Shown here in pieces: positions 1 to 8,479 of a stretch of 64,000 nt of DNA. Below the pieces are notes generated by a model. The model saw only the letters and a program-made list of their open reading frames with translations. It ran no database searches and was not told the DNA's origin. Made by a program: the position numbers and the translations under genes. Origin of the DNA: Paenibacillus whitsoniae (GTDB lineage: Bacteria > Bacillota > Bacilli > Paenibacillales > NBRC-103111); contig NZ_RXHU01000034.1 of assembly GCF_003955665.1 (NCBI RefSeq), forward strand, positions 65,682 through 129,681, in the 5' to 3' direction. The stretch's first letter is position 1. Each line of letters starts with the position of its first letter.

Positions 1-410
1 ATAAAAGAAACAGCTCCCGGTTTCTCCAGAAATGATGCAGTTCTCTTCCTACAAAGGATTTAGCTTTGGGCTTCCGGCTGAGCGCTCCGGATAAAGCGGC
101 TTGGCTCGTTTCCCCGCTCATAGCGGAATTCTCTTTACTCAGCATTAATTAGCTCCTCCTGTCCGATATGCTTGCTACCGCCTTGCAGGTCTAACAATAG
201 GGGAAGGATGGGAGAAACGCTACTGTACATACGCAAGATTTCTGTAAAAACACCTGTACATATTCCATTTTGCTGAAGCCGAAGGCCTTTCCCGCCAAAG
301 ATAAGCTCGCTGACATGTAAAAAAGCCCTCCGTTCATAGAACGGAAGGCTTGGACTGTACAAAGGTTTTGAGCAGGAAAAAGGTTCGAGAAATGTGAACG
401 CTGGGCTGCT
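1..410. other. Left-edge non-coding stretch
   Basis: No gene can be supported here. The only open frame (about 75 codons, minus strand) has no family resemblance and runs through the terminator hairpin at 318-351. The rest shows no repeat, RNA gene or promoter that I can recognise. It is probably the 3' flank of the minus-strand regulator that follows. Confidence 0.5.
318..351 (-). terminator. Rho-independent terminator of the AraC-type regulator
   Basis: An interrupted 12-bp stem pairs 324-335 with 339-350 across a three-base loop. On the minus strand it is followed by a run of T. It lies about 60 bases past the stop codon of the minus-strand gene at 411-2726. Confidence 0.8.
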
Positions 411-2726
411 TCAGGAATTACGATTGATGGCCGACTTCAGCCGGTACTCCTTGGGGGTTGTGCCATACTGCCGCTTGAACAGCCGGTAAAAATAACTTTC
501 ATTGCCGAAGCCCACTTTCTCCATGATCTCCGTCACGGTCAAATCCTGGTATTCCAGATAGATTTTCGCCTGGGCCAGTCGGGTCCGGTTAATGAAGTCC
601 ACCACGGTTGCGCCCTCCTGCTCCTTGAAAACCTGACCAAGATAAGTATGACTCATCCGCAGCATGTCTGCAATCTTCTGCACGTTCAGGTCCGGGTCGG
701 AATAGTGCTTCTCTACAATCTCTTTAATCGTATCGGCGATCAGCCGTGACTTCTCGTCGCGTCCGCTTTGACGCTTATCAAATACTTCACCGATCGCATC
801 CATCAGTACTTCATGGATTTCCTCCAGAGTTTCCATTTCCAGGATACGCCGGTTGATGGCCTGCAAATTGACGGAAACCGGATTAAGCTTGTTATGGTTC
901 ATTTCACTGAGCGTATTGTTAAGCGTCACTACCATGTGCAGCAGAGCGGAAAACATATTCTCAAAACTGAACGTGCGGACAAGCTCCATCCACTTCAGCA
1001 CAACATCGTTAATGCTTTCCCTGTCGCCACTTTTTATACCATCTGTCAGTTGGCGTTCCAGCTCCTGAGGGATGTGAAATTGCCCGCACTCTTCGTTATT
1101 TTTTACTCTATCGGGATCAATAATTGCCTGCTTGCCCACGATCATCCGGTAATTGGCATGCCGTAGATCCTGCGAATAATGGGCCGTGATGTCCCGGTAA
1201 GAGTCAAAGACGCTGCTCAGCGTAACGGAAAAAGTAATGTGGTAATAATTGCGGACGGTCCCCTGCATGTCCCGGAATACCTCATGCAGCCCGTCAAGCC
1301 CCATCCCCCCGCTCTTACTGATGACAAAAACCAGATGGTCGCTCTTCATATCAGCAGCTTCACAGCTATAGCGGCGGCGCAGCAGTTCCTGCCCGATGTT
1401 CGAAATAGCAAAATAAAGCAGCGACATGGCCGTGTCAGCAGTCCGGCTGGAGACATCGCGCAGGTTGTCGATCCGCACCAGGGCAACAACCAGGCTTCCT
1501 TGCGGTTCGATATCGATGTCGTACTGCTCTCTGCTTTGTAAGAATTCCTGTTCGGATATACTTTGACTCGCCGTGATCAGGCTCCGCAGTTGGTATACCT
1601 TGGCGATATTGATTTGGACTGCCTGGTCCTTCTCCAGGTCCTTCAGCTTGTCCATAATCTCCGAGTAACTTGAGGCAATAACAGACAGCTCGTCCCGGGG
1701 CTGGTTCGTTTCTTGGAACCCATCGCGTCTGATTAATGTCAGCAGATGGCCTACAGGCCGGTAGAGCCGGATGGAAAAATAGATGGAGATCAGCACCGTC
1801 ATCAGTACGACAGAAAATGTGACTGCAGCCGCCGTCCATTTCAACTGCCGTACGTTGCTCATCATCCGGTCGTAATCCTGGAGGCTAATAATCTGCCAAT
1901 CATTCAAGCCCCGGGTAAGGTACGTCACCTTATATTTTTTATCCTCATGACTATAGGTGAAATTATCCAGCATTTTGCCCGAGGAGGTAATGCGCTGAAG
2001 CAGGGAATTCTTGATATCCATCTGTTTTGGGAGCATTCGGTCATTGGATATAAGCACCTTGCCTTCGCTGTCCGTTACAAAGATCACATCATTCTCCCGC
2101 TCCGCCAGCGCATTAAGCGCTTCCAGATTGTGAAGCATCCAGGTCGGCTTAATATTGAGAACAAGAAAATTCCCGCTAACCGAGTTGACGGAGGGGCCAT
2201 CGTAGACAAAGAAGGAAAACACGTCAAAGCTATCCTCCTTTCCATCCAGCTCCATAGGAATCAACTGCAGCTTGGGCACCGTTTCATGTGACTCCACATA
2301 ATGGCTAATGGCGGCGTACAACTGATTGTTATCGAGATCATGATTAAGGGAGGAATAATAGCGACCTTGCTTGGAATTATAAAAGACAATCGAATGGAGA
2401 TACGGGGATGTCGCAACAAGCCGGTTCAGCTTATCCAGCTTCAGGATGCTCTGCTCGAAATCGGTCCCGGATTTTAATGCGATCATATCATCCTCGTTAA
2501 ATAAAGAAATGGCCAAATCCTTGACGATGCCATTCATGTTCTCGATGTTATAATTGATCTGGGTCAGCAGCTTGCGGTCCGCGTCATTCTGCATGCTGAT
2601 TACTTTGCTTTGGGCATTGAAATATTGGACGACCGACGTGACCACGAGGATAACGACAACCAGCATGAAGCTCAGCACAATCCGCTGCAAATATTTCCGT
2701 GACCGAAGCGATTGAAGGACCCTCAT
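411..2726 (-). CDS. Membrane-anchored AraC family transcriptional regulator
   Basis: A 771-residue regulator. An N-terminal membrane segment (about residues 14-36) is followed by an extracytoplasmic sensor region (about 40-295), a second membrane segment near 298-320, a cytoplasmic linker, and a C-terminal AraC-type double helix-turn-helix (about 670-765) ending in the usual GTTPKEYR-like signature. This architecture is common in Paenibacillus, where such proteins usually sense extracellular sugars and control nearby transport or hydrolase operons. Here no transporter sits next to it, so the ligand and target are unknown. The start is fixed by a GGGGAGG site six bases upstream of ATG and by a consensus promoter just above it. 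Family call is firm, role is inferred. Confidence 0.88.
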   Translation of the reverse strand: MRVLQSLRSRKYLQRIVLSFMLVVVILVVTSVVQYFNAQSKVISMQNDADRKLLTQINYNIENMNGIVKDLAISLFNEDDMIALKSGTDFEQSILKLDKLNRLVATSPYLHSIVFYNSKQGRYYSSLNHDLDNNQLYAAISHYVESHETVPKLQLIPMELDGKEDSFDVFSFFVYDGPSVNSVSGNFLVLNIKPTWMLHNLEALNALAERENDVIFVTDSEGKVLISNDRMLPKQMDIKNSLLQRITSSGKMLDNFTYSHEDKKYKVTYLTRGLNDWQIISLQDYDRMMSNVRQLKWTAAAVTFSVVLMTVLISIYFSIRLYRPVGHLLTLIRRDGFQETNQPRDELSVIASSYSEIMDKLKDLEKDQAVQINIAKVYQLRSLITASQSISEQEFLQSREQYDIDIEPQGSLVVALVRIDNLRDVSSRTADTAMSLLYFAISNIGQELLRRRYSCEAADMKSDHLVFVISKSGGMGLDGLHEVFRDMQGTVRNYYHITFSVTLSSVFDSYRDITAHYSQDLRHANYRMIVGKQAIIDPDRVKNNEECGQFHIPQELERQLTDGIKSGDRESINDVVLKWMELVRTFSFENMFSALLHMVVTLNNTLSEMNHNKLNPVSVNLQAINRRILEMETLEEIHEVLMDAIGEVFDKRQSGRDEKSRLIADTIKEIVEKHYSDPDLNVQKIADMLRMSHTYLGQVFKEQEGATVVDFINRTRLAQAKIYLEYQDLTVTEIMEKVGFGNESYFYRLFKRQYGTTPKEYRLKSAINRNS

Positions 2727-3050
2727 TTGAAACCTCCCCGAAGTAAACTTGTGCCAATACTATATATTGTAAGGTTCCCCTTGTCAATCTTAGTTACAAC
2801 CTAAATATATAATTTCCGCGCTCGGCCGGACAGGTTCATGGGCGACTTTTTATAGCACATTTTCTACCATTCAACTCATTCGTGACCACCATCAAGAAAA
2901 TCCGATGATTGCAGCACGATCTATGTCTGTACCGGTGGATGTTCATTGACAGATTTGGTAACACTACTCCTGTCCATTCTGTTTCTCATCCTACTCTCAT
3001 GAACTCTTCTCCTTCTTGTGATAACATAACGGTAAGGCAGGTGAGAAAAC
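2727..3050. other. Divergent intergenic region
   Basis: It separates the minus-strand AraC gene from the plus-strand DedA gene. It holds the sigma-A promoter at 2759-2787 for the former. For DedA I see a TTGACA at about 2946 but no matching -10 at normal spacing, so its promoter is unassigned. No repeat, RNA gene or small gene is evident. Confidence 0.5.
2759..2787 (-). promoter_or_regulatory. Sigma-A promoter of the AraC-type regulator
   Basis: On the minus strand a TTGACA -35 box (2782-2787) and a TATAGT -10 box (2759-2764) are separated by exactly 17 bases. They lie about 35 bases upstream of the ATG at 2726. This is one of the best consensus promoters in the window. Confidence 0.8.
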
Positions 3051-3656
3051 ATGCATCATCTTCACTTCATCACAATGTTGACTCATTACGGTTATGCAGG
3101 AATGTTCCTGTTGCTCTTCTTAGGCATCGTAGGACTACCTTTTCCCATTGAAATGATCCTGCTGGGAGCAGGCTATATCGTTACAAAAGGGCATATGCAG
3201 TTCGCTGCACTGATCGGTATCGCTTGGCTTGGTGCTAGTGCTGGAATGATGTTTAATTATATGTTGGGCAGAAAGATTGGAATTCGTCGTATCAGCCGGA
3301 TCACGAAGTGGATCGGCCTGACAGAACGTAAACTTGAGGGGTGGGCAGCCCGTTTCACCAAGCATGGCTCCTTCATTCTACTCATTGGATTTTATATTAC
3401 AGGGTTCCGTCATGCCGCTCCTTTTATCGCTGGGGCAACCCGAATGCGGCCGATTAAATTTATGACGATTTCAACGATCGGCGCTTTATCCTGGATTCTA
3501 ATCCTTGTTTTTCTAGGTCAAAAGCTCGGAATCGTCTGGGATCTTCTTGCGCATCATCTAGATCATCCAAGAATGGTTGTTGCAACTGCAGCTGGTGTTT
3601 TACTTAGCCTAGCAGTCGTTAAACTTCTAGTTCGCCAAAGAAGGTTATTCGCATGA
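3051..3656 (+). CDS. DedA family membrane protein
   Basis: A 201-residue polytopic membrane protein. It shows the DedA/SNARE-associated features: an early GLPFPIE segment with the conserved acidic residue (about residue 28-34) and a GFxxxxFRHAAPFIAG segment in the middle. DedA proteins have been linked to recycling of undecaprenyl phosphate and other lipids across the membrane. The downstream gene is a PAP2 lipid phosphatase whose ATG overlaps this stop codon (ATGA), so the two are probably translated together. The pair looks more AT-rich than its neighbours. AAGGCAGGTGA lies six bases before the ATG. The specific substrate cannot be told. Confidence 0.85.
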   Translation: MHHLHFITMLTHYGYAGMFLLLFLGIVGLPFPIEMILLGAGYIVTKGHMQFAALIGIAWLGASAGMMFNYMLGRKIGIRRISRITKWIGLTERKLEGWAARFTKHGSFILLIGFYITGFRHAAPFIAGATRMRPIKFMTISTIGALSWILILVFLGQKLGIVWDLLAHHLDHPRMVVATAAGVLLSLAVVKLLVRQRRLFA

Positions 3657-4369
3657 AAAAAAACCTTCAAAACCATGACTATCCAAGTCTTGAAGGAAGC
3701 TCCCAGCCCATAAAATTTAAATTTCGACTTGCGTTTGCACTCGTTTTAAGCATCGTTTGTGCAACTGGATTTGGCTTAATCGGAGTTATCATATCTGAGA
3801 AACACATCAACTATTTCGATGAAGCGATCATAACGTCTATACAAGGGCACGAGTCACCCATGATCACCTGTATGATGAAGGTATTCACGTTTATAGGTGG
3901 CGGCATTCCCGTAGGCATTATCACGATCCTTGCGATTCTATTTCTATATTTCGTGCTCCACCACCGGGTGGAGTTGACCTTACTCATTGCCGTTGTGATT
4001 GGATCGGCTCTAATTAACACTGTGCTTAAAACAGCCTACCATAGATCCAGACCCATGATTCACCGCATCATTGAAGCAAATGGCTTCAGTTATCCAAGTG
4101 GACATTCTATGACTGCATTTAGTTTGTATGGCGTTTTGGCGTTTTTACTTTGGCGCCATATCAAGACGAGTTCAAGCCGCATCACGCTGGTTGTGCTTAG
4201 TAGCTTGATGGTTCTGCTCATTGGTGTCAGTCGCATTTATCTCGGTGTCCACTATCCGACAGATGTTCTTGGAGGTTTCCTGGCAAGCGGTTGTTGGTTG
4301 ACGGTTGCAATCTGGTTCTATCAATGGTTACAAGAAAAAAGGTGGGAGAGACGAAAGTTCGGACAGTAG
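3653..4369 (+). CDS. PAP2 family membrane phosphatase
   Basis: A 238-residue membrane protein carrying all three PAP2 acid-phosphatase motifs: K(x6)RP as KTAYHRSRP, PSGH as YPSGHSM, and SRxxxxxHxxxD as SRIYLGVHYPTD. The active site faces the outside in this family, where it removes phosphate from lipid pyrophosphates such as undecaprenyl pyrophosphate or from phosphatidate/PGP. Several hydrophobic helices surround the motifs. Coupled by a 4-base overlap to the DedA gene, which supports a shared role in lipid carrier recycling (inference). The stop codon lies in the loop of the terminator hairpin. Confidence 0.88.
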   Translation: MKKNLQNHDYPSLEGSSQPIKFKFRLAFALVLSIVCATGFGLIGVIISEKHINYFDEAIITSIQGHESPMITCMMKVFTFIGGGIPVGIITILAILFLYFVLHHRVELTLLIAVVIGSALINTVLKTAYHRSRPMIHRIIEANGFSYPSGHSMTAFSLYGVLAFLLWRHIKTSSSRITLVVLSSLMVLLIGVSRIYLGVHYPTDVLGGFLASGCWLTVAIWFYQWLQEKRWERRKFGQ

Positions 4370-4386
4370 CTGTCCGGACTTTTTGT
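4356..4386 (+). terminator. Terminator overlapping the PAP2 stop codon
   Basis: An 11-bp stem (4356-4366 with 4370-4380, one mismatch) has the TAG stop codon 4367-4369 as its loop and is followed by a run of T. It can also serve weakly on the minus strand for the converging PhyH locus. Confidence 0.85.
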
Positions 4387-4434
4387 TAGGCCTAACGCTT
4401 TTTTGGAGATCCCTCGCCGCGACTAAGCTGGAGC

Positions 4435-5282
4435 TTACTCCTCCACCCGGCTGTACAGCAGCGGGTTCTGCGGCGAAGCGGCCAGGTCCCCCGGCTTCAG
4501 GCCAGGCAGCCAGCTGTTCAAATCATTTTCGCGCGCCCGGCTGTCCGGCTCTGCAACTTTCGTGCCGTCAGCGAAGTAAATGACGGTCATCACCTTGCGC
4601 ATCGCATCCGTGGGATTGCCCGGCGCGCTGTGCAGTGTCCAGCCGCATGGAACGTTGCATCCCCGGCAGCCATGGCGCCATGCGACACCGTTGCAAAGCC
4701 TTTGCCCTCGATGTAGCCGGCGAGCGTACGATGGGACTCATCCGAGATGACCATCTTGTTGATATAGCCTATGAGCTGCGACTCCGAGGCAAACGTCATC
4801 GAGCCGACTTCCTCCGGAATAGGTACCAGCGGCATCCACATCGTGATCGTTTTGTCCGTATCGAGCGGCCAATAGATCTGATCCTGATGCCACGGCGTGT
4901 GCCCGCCTTGCGGCTCTTTGTACAGCGCTTGATCATGATACATGCGCACGCCCTCCACGCCCAACAGCTCCGCGGCGATGCGAGCAAAGCGCTTCGCAAA
5001 AACAAAACGGCGGATCTCCTCGCTTTTTTCCCACAAATTCGAAATCTGAATGAACGCTTTCCCGTACGTGTCACGCTGATCCAGCGGTTTGTCCTGATTG
5101 TTCAGCTGCTGCACCCATCGCGTAATAATCGGCTCATACATCTCAATCACAGCCGGGCTCGCTACGCCGCGCAGTACAATGTGCCCATCCCGCTGATAAG
5201 TGGCCACTTGCTCCTCCGATAGCGCATAAGGGTCTGCCAATTCCGGTAATTCTCGTTCTGACAACTTTTCTTGATTGCTCAT
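4435..5282 (-). pseudogene. Frameshifted phytanoyl-CoA dioxygenase (PhyH) family gene
   Basis: The reading frame from ATG 5282 encodes a PhyH-type Fe(II)/2-oxoglutarate oxygenase, with the metal pair HxD in WHQDQIYW. It stops at 4590 after a garbled tail. One base appears to be missing at about 4643-4645: adding a G restores a frame that reads GWTLHSAPGN and continues without a stop to TAA at 4435-4437, giving about 282 residues, a normal length. The restored part contains the third iron ligand (His in TLHSAPGN) and the Arg region that binds 2-oxoglutarate. The short product would therefore be inactive. Either a real pseudogene or a one-base sequencing error in a G run. A divergent AraC regulator is adjacent. 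Confidence 0.82.
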
Positions 5283-5346
5283 CTCTTAACACCTCATTAT
5301 TTGTCGATTTCTATTATGAGTATAGCGGTGAGAGCGATAACAATCT

Positions 5347-5375
5347 TTGTCAAACCTCACTGAATGATTGTCAAA
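5347..5375. promoter_or_regulatory. Tandem TTGTCAAA half-sites, candidate AraC operator
   Basis: The 8-mer TTGTCAAA occurs at 5347-5354 and again at 5368-5375, in the same orientation and 21 bases apart, which is two helical turns. Direct repeats at this spacing are typical of AraC-family binding sites. They lie between the divergent PhyH gene and AraC regulator. Binding is inferred. Confidence 0.4.
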
Positions 5376-5456
5376 AACAACTGGATTTTCCTCCCCGTCG
5401 CAGCTACAATGGAAGCTGATCCTGACCAATTCCCAGCAGAAGGGAGTCGCTCCGCC

Positions 5457-6338
5457 ATGTCATTACCTCCCGGCCCCACGCAGTTCCCCCAGGCTTTAAG
5501 CCCGATCGTTCCTTACATACGCGAATCCGATTTTGCCGTAAGAAAACCCTGGAACTATCCCAAACGCAGGCTGCTGGATTATTTGCTCGTCTACATTCAG
5601 GAAGGCACCTGTCGGTTCTGGATAGATGACGTGCCTTATTTGTTCACGCCGGGGCAATTTTGCCTGGTTCAGCCGAACCGCCTGCTCTCCCTGGAAGGGC
5701 TGACCGCTACCGTGACCCCGTATCTGCATTTTGATCTGGCCTACAACTCTGACCGCGAAAACAGTTTTCCCACACGCCCCGGCCAGATCGACCTGTCTGC
5801 CTATCAGCATCTCATGCAGCCGGATCTGCTTGAGCTGTTCGGCATCCAGGTGCCGGTTCATGTGCAGCCCCTGAACCCGACGCACGTGAAAGAAGCGATG
5901 CTGCAAGCGATCGAAATCACGCACTTGTCTGACGCGCTTGCCCAGCTGCGCATTCAGCATCAGATGCTGGACATTCTGATGGCTTTGCTAGAGCCCTATC
6001 ACAGAGCAGTTGCCAAAACGCCGTCGCTGAACTGGATGACTTCCTATTTATCCAACTACCTGAGCGAGCCGATCTCGATCCGGGATATGGCAAACCGGGC
6101 GAATTTGTCCGTGTCCCGATTCAGCGCTATATTCAAACAACGTTACGGGCTGCCGCCGCACCAGTACTTGATGAATTTGCGGATCAACCATAGCAAAGAG
6201 CTGCTGACAGGCACAGATCTCTCCCATGAGGCGATTGCCGCGTACTGCGGATTTGCCGATTTACATCATTTTTCGAAAATATTCAAGCAGCGCACCGGCT
6301 CAACGCCAGGCGATTACCGGAAATCGACGCAGAAGTAG
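5457..6338 (+). CDS. AraC family regulator with cupin-like sensor domain
   Basis: A 293-residue cytoplasmic regulator. The N-terminal part (about 1-150) resembles the AraC cupin ligand-binding domain, with a metal/sugar-binding-like FTPGQFCLVQP strand. The C-terminal part (about 190-290) is a double helix-turn-helix ending GSTPGDYR. I start it at ATG 5457 because GAAGGGA precedes it by 11 bases and a TACAAT -10-like box lies at 5405-5410. An in-frame ATG at 5364 is upstream of both and has no ribosome site. Divergent to the PhyH gene, which it probably controls (inference). Confidence 0.85.
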   Translation: MSLPPGPTQFPQALSPIVPYIRESDFAVRKPWNYPKRRLLDYLLVYIQEGTCRFWIDDVPYLFTPGQFCLVQPNRLLSLEGLTATVTPYLHFDLAYNSDRENSFPTRPGQIDLSAYQHLMQPDLLELFGIQVPVHVQPLNPTHVKEAMLQAIEITHLSDALAQLRIQHQMLDILMALLEPYHRAVAKTPSLNWMTSYLSNYLSEPISIRDMANRANLSVSRFSAIFKQRYGLPPHQYLMNLRINHSKELLTGTDLSHEAIAAYCGFADLHHFSKIFKQRTGSTPGDYRKSTQK

Positions 6339-6367
6339 ATCTGGGGGCTGCCGCTCCTTCCCCATAC

Positions 6368-6406
6368 AAAAAAGCCTCCCTCCCATACCGTGTACAGGAG
6401 AGAGGC
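6368..6406 (-). terminator. Terminator of the Gfo/Idh oxidoreductase gene
   Basis: Stem of GCCTCTCTCC with GGGAGGGAGGC (6397-6406 with 6374-6384), then six T on the minus strand. It lies between two converging genes. Confidence 0.8.
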
Positions 6407-6430
6407 AATTGCCCGGGAAATAGACTTCGA

Positions 6431-7513
6431 TTAGTCGAAATAAACAGCTTGTCCCGTCCGCGCCGATTCGTAAATCGCTTCTAAAATCTCCGACACCACG
6501 CAAGCCTGCTCAGGCGTTACCACTGGCTCGGTATCGTTTTCGATCGCCTGAATCCATAGACGCATTTCCAGATCGGAAGGACTTTCCGTCTTCCCATCAT
6601 AGAATGCAACGCCGCCGGCCTTCAGCTCTACTTCCGTCGTGAACAAGCGGCTATGCTTCTCGCCGTTGATGCGCAGACCGTCCTTCATGTCGGCGCCGCC
6701 TTCCGTTCCGCAAAGCGTACATTTCGCTTCATCGACTTCCAGCGTATTCAAAGCCCAGCTCGATTCCAGAATAATCGTCGCGCCATTCTTCATCGTTATC
6801 ATACCGAATGCGGAATCCTCTACAGTGAACTTGCTAGGGTCCCATGGGCCCCAAGCGTTCGCTGCGTTCTCGCGCTGCGATAACTTATGGTACGACGTAC
6901 CCAGCACGACCTTCGGCTCATAGTTGTTCATCATCCAGAGCGTCAAATCCAGGGCATGGGTGCCGATGTCGATCAACGGGCCGCCGCCTTGTTTCTCCTC
7001 ATCGAGGAATACGCCCCATGTCGGAACTGCGCGTCGGCGAATCGCATGCGCCTTCGCAAAATAAACCTCGCCCAGCTCGCCATCCTGGCACAACTTGTAC
7101 AAGTGCTGGCTGTCGCTACGGAATCGGTTGTTGTAGCCAACCGTCAGCTTTTTGCCGGTACGCTTGGCCGCTTCCACCATGCGTCTTGCATCCTCCGACG
7201 TTTTCGCCATCGGCTTCTCGGACATCACGTGCTTGCCCTCTTCCAGCGCAGCAATCGTAATCTCCGCATGCGAGTCATTCGGCGTACAGACGTGCACAAT
7301 GTCGATGGAGCCGTCTTGCAGCACCTCGCGATAGTCCTCGTAGACACGCGCTTCGCCTTTGCCGTATTTCTCCGCGGCTTCACGCGCACGCTCCGGCACG
7401 ATGTCGCAGAATGCGACCATTTCCACATTGTTCAGCTTGCTGAGACTCGGCATATGCTTGCCGTTCGCAATGCCGCCACATCCGATAATTGCGATACGAT
7501 ACGTTATTGACAT
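6431..7513 (-). CDS. Gfo/Idh/MocA family NAD(P)-dependent oxidoreductase
   Basis: A 360-residue sugar or cyclitol dehydrogenase-like enzyme. The N-terminal Rossmann fold shows GCGGIANGKH (about residues 11-20), and EKPMAK (about 98-103) is the family's conserved lysine motif. The middle GGGPLIDIGTHALDL segment carries the catalytic Asp/His pair (DxxxH). The substrate cannot be told from sequence; family members act on glucose, inositol or deoxyuronates. It stands alone between the converging AraC gene and phoP. AGGAGG precedes ATG by six bases. A TATAAT box and an inverted repeat lie upstream. Confidence 0.88.
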   Translation of the reverse strand: MSITYRIAIIGCGGIANGKHMPSLSKLNNVEMVAFCDIVPERAREAAEKYGKGEARVYEDYREVLQDGSIDIVHVCTPNDSHAEITIAALEEGKHVMSEKPMAKTSEDARRMVEAAKRTGKKLTVGYNNRFRSDSQHLYKLCQDGELGEVYFAKAHAIRRRAVPTWGVFLDEEKQGGGPLIDIGTHALDLTLWMMNNYEPKVVLGTSYHKLSQRENAANAWGPWDPSKFTVEDSAFGMITMKNGATIILESSWALNTLEVDEAKCTLCGTEGGADMKDGLRINGEKHSRLFTTEVELKAGGVAFYDGKTESPSDLEMRLWIQAIENDTEPVVTPEQACVVSEILEAIYESARTGQAVYFD

Positions 7514-7548
7514 AATAATCCTCCTCGGGACGTTCTTGGATTGAGTCC

Positions 7549-7582
7549 TACATTCATTATGTAACCTACTCTTCCAATTATA
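7549..7582 (-). promoter_or_regulatory. Promoter -10 box and inverted repeat upstream of the oxidoreductase gene
   Basis: On the minus strand TATAAT (7577-7582) is followed by the inverted repeat TACAT-5-ATGTA (7549-7563), placed between the -10 box and the start codon. The -35 region is weak, which fits a regulated promoter. The repeat is a candidate repressor site; no cognate regulator can be named. Confidence 0.45.
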
Positions 7583-7642
7583 CGAAACCCGATATGGAAA
7601 GAAATTTCAGATTGTGCGGAGATCCTATTCAATTGTGCTGTT

Positions 7643-8359
7643 TCACTTTTTGATCATGCTGGCGATCAGCTTGTAGCCGACCCCGCGAATCGAATCGATC
7701 TGCACCGATTGCTGATTCATTTCCAGCTTCTTACGCAGCGAGCTTACGTGAACGTCCACCGTCCGCTGCCCGCCGATGTAATCGAAGCCCCAGACGATGT
7801 TCATCAGATCGTCCCGCGTCACGACGACGCCAGGGCGCTGCACCAAATAGAGCAGCACTTCGAACTCCTTCGGTCGGAGCGGAATCGACTCGCCGTTCAG
7901 CACGACTTCATATTTTTCCGGATATATATAGAGCTCGCCGGCTTGAATGACCTTCTCGTTCGACTTCATCATGTCTGGCGCCGCATCATCCGATTGCGTA
8001 CGGCGAAGCACCGCCGCGACGCGCGCCAGCAGCTCGGCCACCCCGAACGGCTTCGTGATATAATCGTCTGCGCCATGCTTGAGCCCCTGCACGACCTCGT
8101 CTTCAGCGTTGCGCGCCGTTAAAATAATGACCGGCGTGCGGTTCCCCTTTTGCCGCAGCTTCGTCAACACCTCAAACCCGTTCAAGCCCGGCAGCATAAT
8201 GTCCAAAATGATCAGCTCATAAGACTGCTGCAGCGCCTCTTGAAGGCCATCTCCGCCATGGTCGATGACTTTCGTGTCGTAGCCTTCCTGCGAAAGGTTA
8301 TACGAAAGCAGGCGAGCCAGCGTCGGCTCATCTTCAATGACTAAAATCTTGTGTGCCAT
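7643..8359 (-). CDS. phoP: Phosphate response regulator PhoP
   Basis: A 238-residue OmpR/PhoB-class response regulator. The receiver domain (1-120) has the acidic pocket EDE (9-11), phospho-acceptor D53 in LDIMLPG, T81 and K103. The winged-helix output domain (about 135-233) ends with SSLRKKL and RGVGYKL. Residue pattern and the four-repeat Pho box directly upstream support PhoP, the regulator of phosphate starvation genes. It follows its kinase phoR with a 120-base gap, the reverse of the phoP-phoR order known from Bacillus. The Pho box indicates its own autoregulated promoter. Confidence 0.85.
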   Translation of the reverse strand: MAHKILVIEDEPTLARLLSYNLSQEGYDTKVIDHGGDGLQEALQQSYELIILDIMLPGLNGFEVLTKLRQKGNRTPVIILTARNAEDEVVQGLKHGADDYITKPFGVAELLARVAAVLRRTQSDDAAPDMMKSNEKVIQAGELYIYPEKYEVVLNGESIPLRPKEFEVLLYLVQRPGVVVTRDDLMNIVWGFDYIGGQRTVDVHVSSLRKKLEMNQQSVQIDSIRGVGYKLIASMIKK

Positions 8360-8402
8360 GGGATCCCCCGCATTTACAGATTATTAACAATTGCACAGTT
8401 CC

Positions 8403-8456
8403 AGTGTACCACAGGTTTGTAAAATCATTGTAAAGCGATTGTTACCCCCGTGTAAA
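8403..8456 (-). promoter_or_regulatory. Pho box and promoter of phoP
   Basis: On the minus strand four direct hexamers read TTTACA (8451-8456), GTAACA (8440-8445), TTTACA (8429-8434) and TTTACA (8418-8423). Each spacer is exactly five bases. A TACACT -10 box follows at 8403-8408, nine bases beyond the last repeat. This matches the Bacillus PhoP-P binding pattern TT(A/C/T)ACA repeated at 11-bp intervals over the -35 region. It implies that phoP is activated by its own product. Confidence 0.8.
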
Positions 8457-8479
8457 TCCGCTCGATAATCCGTCTTTTT

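Noticed and set aside
135-362. A 75-codon minus-strand frame at the left edge
   Set aside because: It runs through a terminator hairpin and resembles nothing known.
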